This document shows, one piece after another, positions 55,309 through 62,858 of a DNA stretch of 64,000 bases; position 1 is the stretch's first letter, and each line of letters opens with the position of its first letter. The notes under the pieces were generated by a model, which was given only the letters and a program-made list of their open reading frames with translations, ran no database searches and was not told the DNA's origin. A program made the translations under genes and the position numbers. The stretch comes from Nocardioides sp. zg-DK7169 (GTDB taxonomy: Bacteria > Actinomycetota > Actinomycetes > Propionibacteriales > Nocardioidaceae): positions 186,001 through 250,000 of the forward strand of contig NZ_JABJRA010000007.1 in assembly GCF_013155365.1 (NCBI RefSeq). Direction: 5' to 3'.

Positions 55309-56631
55309 GTGGAGGACCCCCGCCGGGCGACGCCCCGCACCGATCACGTGCTCGCCGACCCGCGGCTGCGCGAGGCGGCCGCACGCCTGGGCCCGGCCCT
55401 CGTGAAGCGCACGGTCGTCGAGACCCTCGCGCGCTGCCGGGCCGGCGAGCTCGCCCCCGCCGACGTCGCCGACGCCGCGCACGCGGCGCTGCCCGCGTCG
55501 GCCAGCGCGCTGCGCCGCGTCGTGAACGCCACCGGCGTCGTCGTGCACACCAACCTCGGGCGCGCACCGCTGTCGCCGGCCGCGGTCGAGGCGATCGGGG
55601 TGGCCGCGGGCGCCACGGACGTGGAGCTCGACCTCGCGACCGGGCGCCGGGGCCGGCGGGGCCGCTCCGCGATGGCGGCCCTGGCCGCGGCGGTCCCGGA
55701 CGCCGGCGGCGTGCACGTGGTCAACAACGGCGCCGCGGCCCTGGCCCTCGTCACCTGCGCGCTCGCCGCCGGGCGCGAGGTGGTCATCGCCCGCGGGGAG
55801 CTGGTCGAGATCGGCGACGGGTTCCGCATCCCCGAGCTGCTGGAGTCCGTCGGCGCGCGGCTGCGCGAGGTCGGCACCACCAACCGGGTGCGCCTCGCCG
55901 ACTACGCCGAGGCCGTGGGCGAGCAGACCGCGTTCGTGCTCAAGGTGCACCCCTCCAACTTCCTGGTCTCCGGCTTCACCTCCAGCGTCCCGGTGCGCGA
56001 GCTGGCCACCCTCGGGGTGCCGGTCGTCGCCGACATCGGCTCGGGCCTGCTGGCGCCGCACCCGCGGCTCCCCGACGAGCCCAGCGCCGCCGCCGCGCTG
56101 CGCGAGGGCGCCGACCTGGTCACCGCGTCCGGCGACAAGCTCCTCGGCGGGCCGCAGTGCGGGCTGATGCTGGGCAGCGCCGAGCTGGTCGAGCGGCTGC
56201 GGCGCCACCCGTTCGCCCGCGCGCTGCGCGTGGACAAGCTGACCCTGGCCGCCCTCGAGGCGACCCTGGCCGGGCCGGTCCCGCCGGTCCCCCGCGCCCT
56301 CGACACCACGGCGGACGCACTGCTGACACGTGCCTCCGCGCTCGCCGCCGCCCTCGCCGACCTGCCGCGCCTCGGGGCCCGCGCGGTGCCGAGCGAGGCG
56401 GCCGTCGGCGGCGGCGGGGCGCCCGGCGTCGTGCTTCCCAGCGCCGCGCTCGCGCTGCCGACCGCCCTCGAGCGCCCGCTGCGCCTGGACCCCGAGCTGC
56501 CCGTCGTGGGCCGGGTCGAGTCCGGCCGGCTGCTGCTCGACCTGGTCGCGGTCGAGCCCTGCGACGAGGACGCCGTGATCGCGGCGGTGCGACGCGCGGC
56601 GTACGCCGTCGGGCTGGGCGAGGGGGCCTGA
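55309..56631 (+). CDS. selA: L-seryl-tRNA(Sec) selenium transferase
   Basis: 440 residues. PLP-binding Lys277 is in TASGDKLLGGPQCG. NATGVVVHTNLGRAPLS near residue 73 and VNNGAAALALV are further SelA marks. It turns Ser-tRNA(Sec) into Sec-tRNA(Sec) with selenophosphate. The start is GTG at 55309 with AGAGGA upstream; an upstream reading would run into tRNA-Sec. selB follows after 3 bp, so they form an operon with the tRNA gene. Confidence 0.95.
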   Translation: MEDPRRATPRTDHVLADPRLREAAARLGPALVKRTVVETLARCRAGELAPADVADAAHAALPASASALRRVVNATGVVVHTNLGRAPLSPAAVEAIGVAAGATDVELDLATGRRGRRGRSAMAALAAAVPDAGGVHVVNNGAAALALVTCALAAGREVVIARGELVEIGDGFRIPELLESVGARLREVGTTNRVRLADYAEAVGEQTAFVLKVHPSNFLVSGFTSSVPVRELATLGVPVVADIGSGLLAPHPRLPDEPSAAAALREGADLVTASGDKLLGGPQCGLMLGSAELVERLRRHPFARALRVDKLTLAALEATLAGPVPPVPRALDTTADALLTRASALAAALADLPRLGARAVPSEAAVGGGGAPGVVLPSAALALPTALERPLRLDPELPVVGRVESGRLLLDLVAVEPCDEDAVIAAVRRAAYAVGLGEGA

Positions 56632-56634
56632 GCC

Positions 56635-58419
56635 GTGCACGTCGTGGCCACCGCCGGGCATGTCGACCACGGCAAGACCACCCTGGTCGACGCGCTGACC
56701 GGCATGCGCTCGGACCGCCTCGAGGAGGAGCGCCGGCGCGGGCTCTCGATCGAGCTGGGCTACGTGTGGACGACGCTGCCCGAGGTCGGGCAGGTCGCCT
56801 TCGTCGACGTGCCGGGGCACGAGCGGTTCGTCCCGACCATGCTCGCCGGGATCGGCCCGGTCCCGGCCGTGCTGCTGGTCGTGGCCGCCGACGACCCGTG
56901 GATGCCGCAGGCCGCCGAGCACCTCGCGGCCCTCGACGCCCTCGGCGTGCGCCACGGCGTCGCCGCGGTGACCCGCAGCGACCTCGCCGACCCCGGGCCC
57001 GCGGTGGAGCGGGTGAGCGCCGAGCTGGCCCGCACCTCGCTGCGCGGATCACCGGTGGTGGCGGTCTCCGCGCGCACCGGCGAGGGGATGGACGCGCTGC
57101 GCGCCCACCTGACCGCGATGGTGGCCGCGCTGCCCTCCCCCGCCCCGGACGCCGACGTGCGGATGTGGGTGGACCGGCGCTTCACCGTGCGCGGCGCGGG
57201 CACCGTGGTCACCGGGACGCTCCCGGCCGGGACGCTGGCGCCCGGCGACGAGGTCGAGGTCGACGGGCTGCGCGGCCGGGTGCGCGGCGTGCAGGCGCTC
57301 GGCGAACCGGTCGAGGCGGCCCAGGGCGTGGCCCGCGTCGCGCTCAACCTGGTCGGCGACGGGCTGGAGGAGGTGGACCGCGGCAGCGTGCTCGTGGCCC
57401 CCGGCCGCTGGCACCGCACCGACCTGCTCGACGTCCGGGTCGCCGGGGACGTCGACGCGCTGCCCGCCCACCCGCAGCTGCACGTCGGCGCCGCCTCGCT
57501 GACCGCGCGGGTGCGTCCCCTCGGCGAGGGCCTGGTCCGGCTGTCGCTGGACCGCCCGCTGCCGCTGCGCGTCGGCGACCGGGCGCTGCTGCGCGACCCG
57601 GGGAGCCGCCTGATCTGGGGCCTGCGCGTCCTCGACCCCGCGCCACCCGCGCTGCGCCGGCGCGGGGCTGCCGCGCGGCGGGCACGGGCGCTCACGGCGA
57701 CCTGGGCCCGGGCCGGCTGGGACGGCGCGCCCGACCTCGGCGCGGAGGTCGCGCGGCGCGGCATCGTCGACACCCGGATGCTCACCCGCATCGGACTGAC
57801 CCCCACCGACCCGCTGCCGGAGGGCATCACCCGAGCGGGGCGGTGGCTGGTCGCCGACCGGGCCGCCAGCGCGCTGGCGCGACGGGTCGCGGCGCTGGTC
57901 GCCGAGCACGACAGGGATCGCCCGCTGGACCCCGGCGTACCGCTCACCGCGCTGGCGGAGCGCCTCGGTGTGCCCTCGCCCGAGATCGTGGCCGCGGTCG
58001 TCGCCGCGCCGCTGACCGTGCGCGGGGGCCGGGTCGTGGCCGCCGCCGCGTCGCCCGCGCTGCCGCCGGAGGTGGAGCGCGCCGTCGCCGCGATCCGGCG
58101 CGACCTCGCCGCCTCGCCGTACGCCGCGCCGAGCGCCGACCGGCTGCGTGAGCTGGGCCTGGACCCGCGCCGCGAGGCGGCAGCCGCGAAGGCCGGGCTG
58201 CTGCTGCGGGCGGCGCCGGGGATCGTGCTGCTGCCAGGCGCGGACCGGGAGGCGGCGCAGCTGCTGGCGGCGCTCCCCCAGCCGTTCACGACCAGCGAGG
58301 CCCGCCAGCACCTCGGCACCAGCCGTCGGGTGGCGCTGCCGCTGCTGGACCACCTCGACCGGGCCGGCCTCACCCGGCGGCTGCCCGACGACCGCCGCGA
58401 GGTGGTCGCCCGGGGGTGA
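56635..58419 (+). CDS. selB: Selenocysteine-specific elongation factor
   Basis: 594 residues. G1 is GHVDHGKT (8-15), then LSIELGYVW as the switch I region, and DVPGHERFVPTM as G3. A domain II/III beta-barrel follows (VRGAGTVVTGTLPAGTLAPG), and the C-terminal 230 residues are winged-helix modules (RRGAAARRARALTATWARAG to the end) that bind the SECIS hairpin. It brings Sec-tRNA to UGA on the ribosome. GTG at 56635, 3 bp after selA. A hairpin sits over its stop codon. Confidence 0.95.
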   Translation: MHVVATAGHVDHGKTTLVDALTGMRSDRLEEERRRGLSIELGYVWTTLPEVGQVAFVDVPGHERFVPTMLAGIGPVPAVLLVVAADDPWMPQAAEHLAALDALGVRHGVAAVTRSDLADPGPAVERVSAELARTSLRGSPVVAVSARTGEGMDALRAHLTAMVAALPSPAPDADVRMWVDRRFTVRGAGTVVTGTLPAGTLAPGDEVEVDGLRGRVRGVQALGEPVEAAQGVARVALNLVGDGLEEVDRGSVLVAPGRWHRTDLLDVRVAGDVDALPAHPQLHVGAASLTARVRPLGEGLVRLSLDRPLPLRVGDRALLRDPGSRLIWGLRVLDPAPPALRRRGAAARRARALTATWARAGWDGAPDLGAEVARRGIVDTRMLTRIGLTPTDPLPEGITRAGRWLVADRAASALARRVAALVAEHDRDRPLDPGVPLTALAERLGVPSPEIVAAVVAAPLTVRGGRVVAAAASPALPPEVERAVAAIRRDLAASPYAAPSADRLRELGLDPRREAAAAKAGLLLRAAPGIVLLPGADREAAQLLAALPQPFTTSEARQHLGTSRRVALPLLDHLDRAGLTRRLPDDRREVVARG

Positions 58420-58433
58420 GGCCGGACGGCCTC
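58418..58433. terminator. Short hairpin over the selB and ppnP stops
   Basis: GAGGCC-GGAC-GGCCTC (16 nt) overlaps the ends of both convergent genes. Confidence 0.5.
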
Positions 58434-58719
58434 AGCCCAGGTAGTCGCAGCGGTACGCCGCCGGGGCCACCACCCGCACGTCGAAGCCGCTCGAGCCGGG
58501 CACGTCGAAGGCCGTCCCGGAGCCGTACATCAGCCAGTCCTCGGTGCCGTCGACGCGCACCAGCAGCTCGCCCTCGAGCACGCTCATCCGCTCGGGCGCG
58601 TCGGTGCCGAAGTGGTACTCGCCGGGCGCCATCACGCCGAAGCTGACCGGGCCGGAGGCCGCGTCGAAGCCGAGGCTCTGCACGCCGTCGTCGAAGTAGG
58701 TGTGGTGGGAGATCGTCAT
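58432..58719 (-). CDS. ppnP: Pyrimidine/purine nucleoside phosphorylase (PpnP/YaiE family)
   Basis: 95 residues, the whole length of a PpnP cupin. DDGVQSLGFDAASGPVSFGV, MAPGEYHFGTDAPERMSVLE and the terminal YRCDYLG match the family. It splits nucleosides with phosphate to base and ribose 1-phosphate. It is read toward selB and is not part of the sel operon. Confidence 0.9.
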   Translation of the reverse strand: MTISHHTYFDDGVQSLGFDAASGPVSFGVMAPGEYHFGTDAPERMSVLEGELLVRVDGTEDWLMYGSGTAFDVPGSSGFDVRVVAPAAYRCDYLG

Positions 58720-58773
58720 GCCGCCAGCCTGCCGGACCCGGCCCCCACTCCCCCGCCGCGTCTCACGACCGCT

Positions 58774-58791
58774 GGTCGAGCCGTCGAGACC
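58774..58791. repeat. Dispersed palindromic element, copy 2
   Basis: GGTCGAGCCGTCGAGACC is nearly self-complementary and differs from the copy at 33389-33408 by a missing T pair and a base change. It is intergenic, between ppnP and the VOC gene. Confidence 0.45.
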
Positions 58792-58800
58792 CTCGGGCGT

Positions 58801-59169
58801 CTAGGGGCAGAGGCAGAAGGGGTGGCCGTCGGGGTCGATCATCACCCGCCAGGTGGCGCCCTCGGGCTGGTCGTCGGCGACCGTCGCGCCCAGCGACCGC
58901 GCGTGCTCGGTGGCCCGGTCCAGGTCGGAGACGCGCAGGTCGAGGTGGAACTGCTGGGGCCGGTCCTGGCCCGGCCACTGCGGGGCCGTGTAGCCCTCGA
59001 CGGTCTGGAAGTTGAACTCCGAGCCGAGCAGCGAGGCCGAGGCGACGCCGTACTCCGGGTAGACGCCGGTGACCTCGCCCCCGGCGAGGTCGGCGTAGAA
59101 CTGCGCGGTCCGCGCCGCGTCGGGGGTGTCGATGGTGAAGGCGATCAGTTCGGTGACGTGGTTGCTCAT
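58801..59169 (-). CDS. VOC-family (glyoxalase-like) protein
   Basis: 122 residues from ATG at 59169. Two beta-alpha-beta-beta-beta modules are seen: VTELIAFTIDTPDAARTAQF at the start and FHLDLRVSDLDRATEHARSL in the middle, closing with RVMIDPDGHPFCLCP, a typical VOC end. Metal or substrate cannot be assigned. A longer reading to 59232 adds a non-conserved Arg/Gly-rich stretch. Confidence 0.85.
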   Translation of the reverse strand: MSNHVTELIAFTIDTPDAARTAQFYADLAGGEVTGVYPEYGVASASLLGSEFNFQTVEGYTAPQWPGQDRPQQFHLDLRVSDLDRATEHARSLGATVADDQPEGATWRVMIDPDGHPFCLCP

Positions 59170-59275
59170 GGACCCACCATGCGCACGCCCCGCGACGCCC
59201 CTCAACCCCCATCTGGGCCGCATCCGGGCCATTTCCGGACCGCTCCCGGACCACGCCGGGCCGGACGGGCCGGTC

Positions 59276-60688
59276 CTACGCCACCGCCCGCCACACCAGC
59301 GCGGTGGTGGCGGTGACGGCGCACGCCAGGACCAGCGGCAGCAGCGTGGCCACCGCCGTCCACCGCACCGACCCGGTCTCGCGCCAGATCGTCAGCACGG
59401 TGGTGCTGCACGGGTTGTGCAGCAGGCTGAAGAGCATCAGGTTCACCGCGGTCAGCAGGGTCCAGCCGCCGATCTCCACCAGCACCGTCCCCGCCTCGGC
59501 GTCGGGCAGGTCGAGCATCACCCCGGCCGAGGCGCCGGAGAGCACCGAGGGGTCCAGCGTGAGCGTGAGCATCAGGATCGTCGGGATCACGATCTCGTTG
59601 GCGGGGATCGCCACCAGGTAGGCCAGCAGGATCACGCCGTTCAGCCCGAGCAGCCAGCCCACCGGCCCGAGCCCGGAGACCAGGTGCGCGGCGAGCGGGT
59701 CGCCGGCCACCGTGATGTTGCCGAGCAGCCAGATCACCGCCCCCGCCGGCGCGGCCATCACCAGCGCCCGGCGCAGCACCTTGAAGGTGCGGTCCATCAT
59801 GCTCGTGCGGACGGTGCGCCACACCTGCGGCGGGCGGTACGGCGGGAGCTCCAGGGAGTACACCGACACCTCCCCGCGCAGCACGGTGCGCGACAGCGCC
59901 CACGACACGACCAGGGTGGTCGCGATCCCCAGCAGCGCCACCAGCACCACGCTGCCGGCGGCCGCCAGCCCGGCGACCGCGGGTGGCGCGGCCGCGCCGA
60001 CGAAGATCGTCCCCATCAGGATCAGGGTCGGCCAGCGCCCGTTGCAGACGCTGAAGTTGTTGGTGACGATCGCGATCAGCCGCTCCCGCGGGCTGTCGAT
60101 GATCCGGGTCGCGGTGACCCCGGCCGCGTTGCACCCGAAGCCCATCATCATGCTCAGCGACTGCTTGCCGTGCGCCCCGGCCCGGGCGAAGAGCCGGTCC
60201 AGGTTGAAGGCCACCCGGGGCAGGTAGCCGAAGTCCTCCAGCAGCGTGAACAGCGGGAAGAAGATCGCCATCGGCGGCAGCATCACCGCGACCACCCACG
60301 CGGTGCCCAGGTAGGCGCCGTCGACCAGCAGCCCGGTCACCCACCACGGCGCCCCGGCCGCCACGAACCCCTCGCGCAGCCAGCCGTGGCCGCGGTCGAC
60401 CAGCAGCGAGTAGAGCAGGTCCGAGGGCGCCGCGGCCCCGGCGACGGTGAACCAGAAGACCGCGTAGAGCAGCAGGCCCATCACGACGAAGCCCCACAGC
60501 CGGTGGGTCAGCACCCGGTCCAGGACCTGGTCGAGGGCCGGCCGCGCGCGGGTCTGGTCGCTCGACACGGTGTGCCGCGCGATCCGGTCGGCGTCGGCGT
60601 AGATCCCGGCGACCACGTCGTCGCCGAAGTCCTCGGGCAGCCCACGGCGCAGCCGCGACGCGGCGTCGAGGAGCGCCGCGCTGCCCAT
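59276..60688 (-). CDS. feoB: Ferrous iron transporter FeoB, membrane (permease) part
   Basis: 470 residues. The two FeoB Gate domains are seen with GFGCNAAGVTATRIIDSPRE and the conserved VTNNFSVCNGRWPTLILM, about eight to nine helices in all. The GTPase part is absent and is encoded by the preceding gene. The ATG at 60688 overlaps the previous stop by one base (TGATG), so translation is coupled. It imports Fe(II). Confidence 0.9.
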   Translation of the reverse strand: MGSAALLDAASRLRRGLPEDFGDDVVAGIYADADRIARHTVSSDQTRARPALDQVLDRVLTHRLWGFVVMGLLLYAVFWFTVAGAAAPSDLLYSLLVDRGHGWLREGFVAAGAPWWVTGLLVDGAYLGTAWVVAVMLPPMAIFFPLFTLLEDFGYLPRVAFNLDRLFARAGAHGKQSLSMMMGFGCNAAGVTATRIIDSPRERLIAIVTNNFSVCNGRWPTLILMGTIFVGAAAPPAVAGLAAAGSVVLVALLGIATTLVVSWALSRTVLRGEVSVYSLELPPYRPPQVWRTVRTSMMDRTFKVLRRALVMAAPAGAVIWLLGNITVAGDPLAAHLVSGLGPVGWLLGLNGVILLAYLVAIPANEIVIPTILMLTLTLDPSVLSGASAGVMLDLPDAEAGTVLVEIGGWTLLTAVNLMLFSLLHNPCSTTVLTIWRETGSVRWTAVATLLPLVLACAVTATTALVWRAVA

Positions 60689-61539
60689 CAGGCGCTCCGG
60701 GCGACCTGGGAGCGGGCGACCTGCGAGCGGGCGAGCCCCGCGAGGCTCCCGTCGCGCAGGGCGCGCTCGGTGCCGAGGTCGCCCTCCAGCAGCCGCAGCG
60801 CCACCCAGCGCGCGTTGGCCAGGCCGGGGTACTCCGCCACGAGCAGCGCGGTCAGCTCCTCGACCGCCCGCGCCGTCCCGGGCGGCAGGGCGGGCCCGGG
60901 CCGGGCCGGTCGCACCGGCCACGCGCCGTGGGCCACTGCCGCGACCTGCTCGAGCAGCTCGCCGATCCCCTCGCCGCGCCGCGCCGCCATCGCTACGACG
61001 GGCACCTCGAGCTCGCGGGACAGGTGGCGCACGTCGAGGCCGATGCGGTGGCGCCGCGCCTCGTCCATCAGGTTCAGCGCGACCACCACCCGGCCGGTCA
61101 CCTGGAGCACCTGCAGGACCAGGTTGAGGTTGCGCTCCAGACGGGTGGCGTCGACGACGACCACCACGACGTCCGGGTCGGCGAACAGCAGGAAGTCCCG
61201 GGCCACGTCCTCGTCCCTGCTCGTCGAGAGCAGGGAGTAGCAACCGGGCAGGTCGACGACGCGGTAGGTCCGTCCCCCGGCCGCGCACGCGCCCTCCGCC
61301 CGGACCACGGTGGTGCCCGGCCAGTTGCCGACGTGCTGGCGCAACCCGGTGAGGGCGTTGAAGACGGTGCTCTTGCCGGTGTTGGGGTTGCCGGCCAGCG
61401 CCACGACCGCGTCGCAGCCGCCGACGTCCAGCCCGAGCCGGCGCAGGTTCGCGGTGTTGTGCACCGCGCAGGAGCCGCACTCGGCGCCCGGGGGCGCCGC
61501 CGGGCGCGCGGTCGACGGCATCGGCAGGTCGGCGCTCAC
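60688..61539 (-). CDS. FeoB GTPase part
   Basis: 283 residues. G1 is GNPNTGKS (50-57), G3 is DLPGCYSL, and LNLMDEA takes the place of G4 (NxxD). CGSC (21-24) precedes the GTPase domain, and a helical GDI-like part follows to about 260. The C-terminus ends in a short repeat (ARSQVARSQVARSA). Usually this is fused to the permease; here it is a separate gene. The start is GTG at 61539, overlapping feoA by 4 bp. Confidence 0.9.
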   Translation of the reverse strand: MSADLPMPSTARPAAPPGAECGSCAVHNTANLRRLGLDVGGCDAVVALAGNPNTGKSTVFNALTGLRQHVGNWPGTTVVRAEGACAAGGRTYRVVDLPGCYSLLSTSRDEDVARDFLLFADPDVVVVVVDATRLERNLNLVLQVLQVTGRVVVALNLMDEARRHRIGLDVRHLSRELEVPVVAMAARRGEGIGELLEQVAAVAHGAWPVRPARPGPALPPGTARAVEELTALLVAEYPGLANARWVALRLLEGDLGTERALRDGSLAGLARSQVARSQVARSA

Positions 61540-61769
61540 GGCTCGACCGCGCGTTCGACGTGGATGCGGCGCGCCTGCACCCGGCGCAGCGCGATCACCG
61601 TCCCGCGGACCAGGTACGCCGTGGGGTCGCCCAGCGGGCTGGTCCCCTCGGCGACCACCTCCGCGCCGGGCAGCACACCGAGGTCCATCAGCCGGCGCCG
61701 CTCCGGCCCGCGCGCATCGATGCGGGTCACCACGGCCCGGGCCGCGCGCGGCACCTCGTCGAGCGTCAT
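61536..61769 (-). CDS. feoA: FeoA domain protein
   Basis: 77 residues, a complete SH3-like FeoA fold: RGPERRRLMDLGVLPGAEVV and a terminal VQARRIHVERAV. It is thought to help FeoB in the membrane. The ATG at 61769 overlaps the regulator stop by 4 bp. Confidence 0.9.
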   Translation of the reverse strand: MTLDEVPRAARAVVTRIDARGPERRRLMDLGVLPGAEVVAEGTSPLGDPTAYLVRGTVIALRRVQARRIHVERAVEP

Positions 61770-62485
61770 GCGCCCACCGCCCCGGAGCCGACCCGGCCGT
61801 GGATCAGGTTGACCACCGCACAGCTCAGGACGCTGCGCCGCTCCCCCACCCGCACCCACATGGGGCCGGTCTCGGAGGGCCGCCGCTCGACGCTCAGCCG
61901 GACGCCGGGCCCGATGCCGAGGTCGGCGAGGTGGCGCAGCGCGGCGCTGTCGGTGTCGTAGACCCGCTGCACCAGGAACTCGTCGCCCGGCTCGCTGGCG
62001 GCCAGCGGGGTCTCGCCGTGCTCCTCGTGGCTCGACGCCCGCGGGATCGGGTCGCCGTGCGGGTCGCGCTCGGGGAAGCCGAGGGCCGCGTCGATCAGGT
62101 CCTCGAGCCGGTCGCTGAGGTGGTGCTCGAGGACCTCGGCGTCCTCGTGCAGCTCGTCCCAGGGCACCCCGAGCACCCGGTGCAGGAACGTCTCCAGCAG
62201 CCGGTGGCGTCGTACGACGGCCCGCGCGTGGTCCTCGCCGTGGCCGGTGAGCAGCACCCGGCCCCAGCCGGCGCGCTCGACGAGCCCGCCGTCGCAGAGG
62301 CGGTGGAGCATGGCGCTCACCGTGGGCGGGGCGACCGCGAGCCGGGCCGCGATGCCCGAGGTGCTGGCCGCCTCGCCGTGCGAGGTGAGGGTGAAGACGG
62401 CCTTGAGGTAGTCCTCGACCGTCTCCGTCAGCTCGATGCCGCGGCACTCCCCGCAGCTCTCCCGACGTGTCGTCCCAGTCGTCAT
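61766..62485 (-). CDS. DtxR/MntR-family metalloregulator
   Basis: 239 residues. A winged helix covers about 17-80 (VEDYLKAVFTLTSHGEAAST, LAVAPPTVSAMLHRLCDGGL). The dimer/metal domain follows with RRHRLLETFLHRVLGVPWDE and EVLEHHLSDRLEDLI, and an SH3/FeoA-like domain ends the protein. Early Cys pair SCGEC (10-14) is extra. It likely represses this feo operon when iron (or Mn) is high. ATG at 62485 has TAACGT 6 nt upstream. First gene of a four-gene operon. Confidence 0.92.
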   Translation of the reverse strand: MTTGTTRRESCGECRGIELTETVEDYLKAVFTLTSHGEAASTSGIAARLAVAPPTVSAMLHRLCDGGLVERAGWGRVLLTGHGEDHARAVVRRHRLLETFLHRVLGVPWDELHEDAEVLEHHLSDRLEDLIDAALGFPERDPHGDPIPRASSHEEHGETPLAASEPGDEFLVQRVYDTDSAALRHLADLGIGPGVRLSVERRPSETGPMWVRVGERRSVLSCAVVNLIHGRVGSGAVGA

Positions 62486-62529
62486 GCGGCGACGTTAGAG
62501 TCCTCTCACCTCGCTCCCTGTCGCAATTT

Positions 62530-62565
62530 GAGATGCCCCCGCGACCGGGGTCGCGGGGGCATCTC
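62530..62565 (-). terminator. Terminator upstream of the DtxR gene
   Basis: GAGATGCCCCCGCGACC and its complement form a 17-bp stem around GG. It lies 72 bp beyond the stop of the small membrane protein gene on the same strand and 44 bp before dtxR, so it isolates the feo operon. Confidence 0.8.
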
Positions 62566-62600
62566 GGGCTCGGGGAGCGCCGTCGGCGGGGCTTGTTCGG

Positions 62601-62630
62601 GGCTCGTCGGGGCTCGTCGGGGCTCGTCGG
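62601..62630. repeat. Tandem repeat of a 10-bp unit, three copies
   Basis: GGCTCGTCGG occurs three times end to end, with a degenerate copy (GGCTTGTTCGG) just before it. It lies between the terminator at 62530 and the stop of the small membrane protein gene. Confidence 0.8.
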
Positions 62631-62637
62631 GCCGTCG

Positions 62638-62844
62638 TCACGCGGCCATCAGCGCGAGGCCGGTGAGCACCATGGCCACCGCCACCGCCCCGAACCAGGG
62701 CGCGAGCCGGTTGCTCAGCTCGATCCGGCCGTGGACGCACCGGGGCACCGAGCCGGGGTCGAGCAGGTGCACGCACACCGTGCGCAGGCCCACGAGACCC
62801 CCGATCAGGAGACCCTCGACGAGCAGCCAGGTCGCGGTGTCCAC
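62638..62844 (-). CDS. Small membrane protein
   Basis: 68 residues from GTG at 62844. Two hydrophobic helices (about 5-25 and 47-67) flank a polar loop with Cys24 and Cys35. No family is recognised. It lies 14 bp after the groEL-like gene on the same strand and may be co-transcribed. The coding call rests on codon pattern and membrane profile, so it is moderate. Confidence 0.55.
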   Translation of the reverse strand: MDTATWLLVEGLLIGGLVGLRTVCVHLLDPGSVPRCVHGRIELSNRLAPWFGAVAVAMVLTGLALMAA

Positions 62845-62858
62845 GGCCGGTTCCCCGC

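Noticed and set aside
54843..58151. An 1102-codon plus-strand frame across selD, tRNA-Sec, selA and selB
   Set aside because: It crosses four real features including a tRNA and consists of Arg/Ala/Pro-rich text; selA and selB are in other frames.
62485..62520. Iron box (IdeR/DtxR type) before the feo operon
   Set aside because: Only a short TAAC-like match is present; the 19-bp palindrome cannot be recognised.
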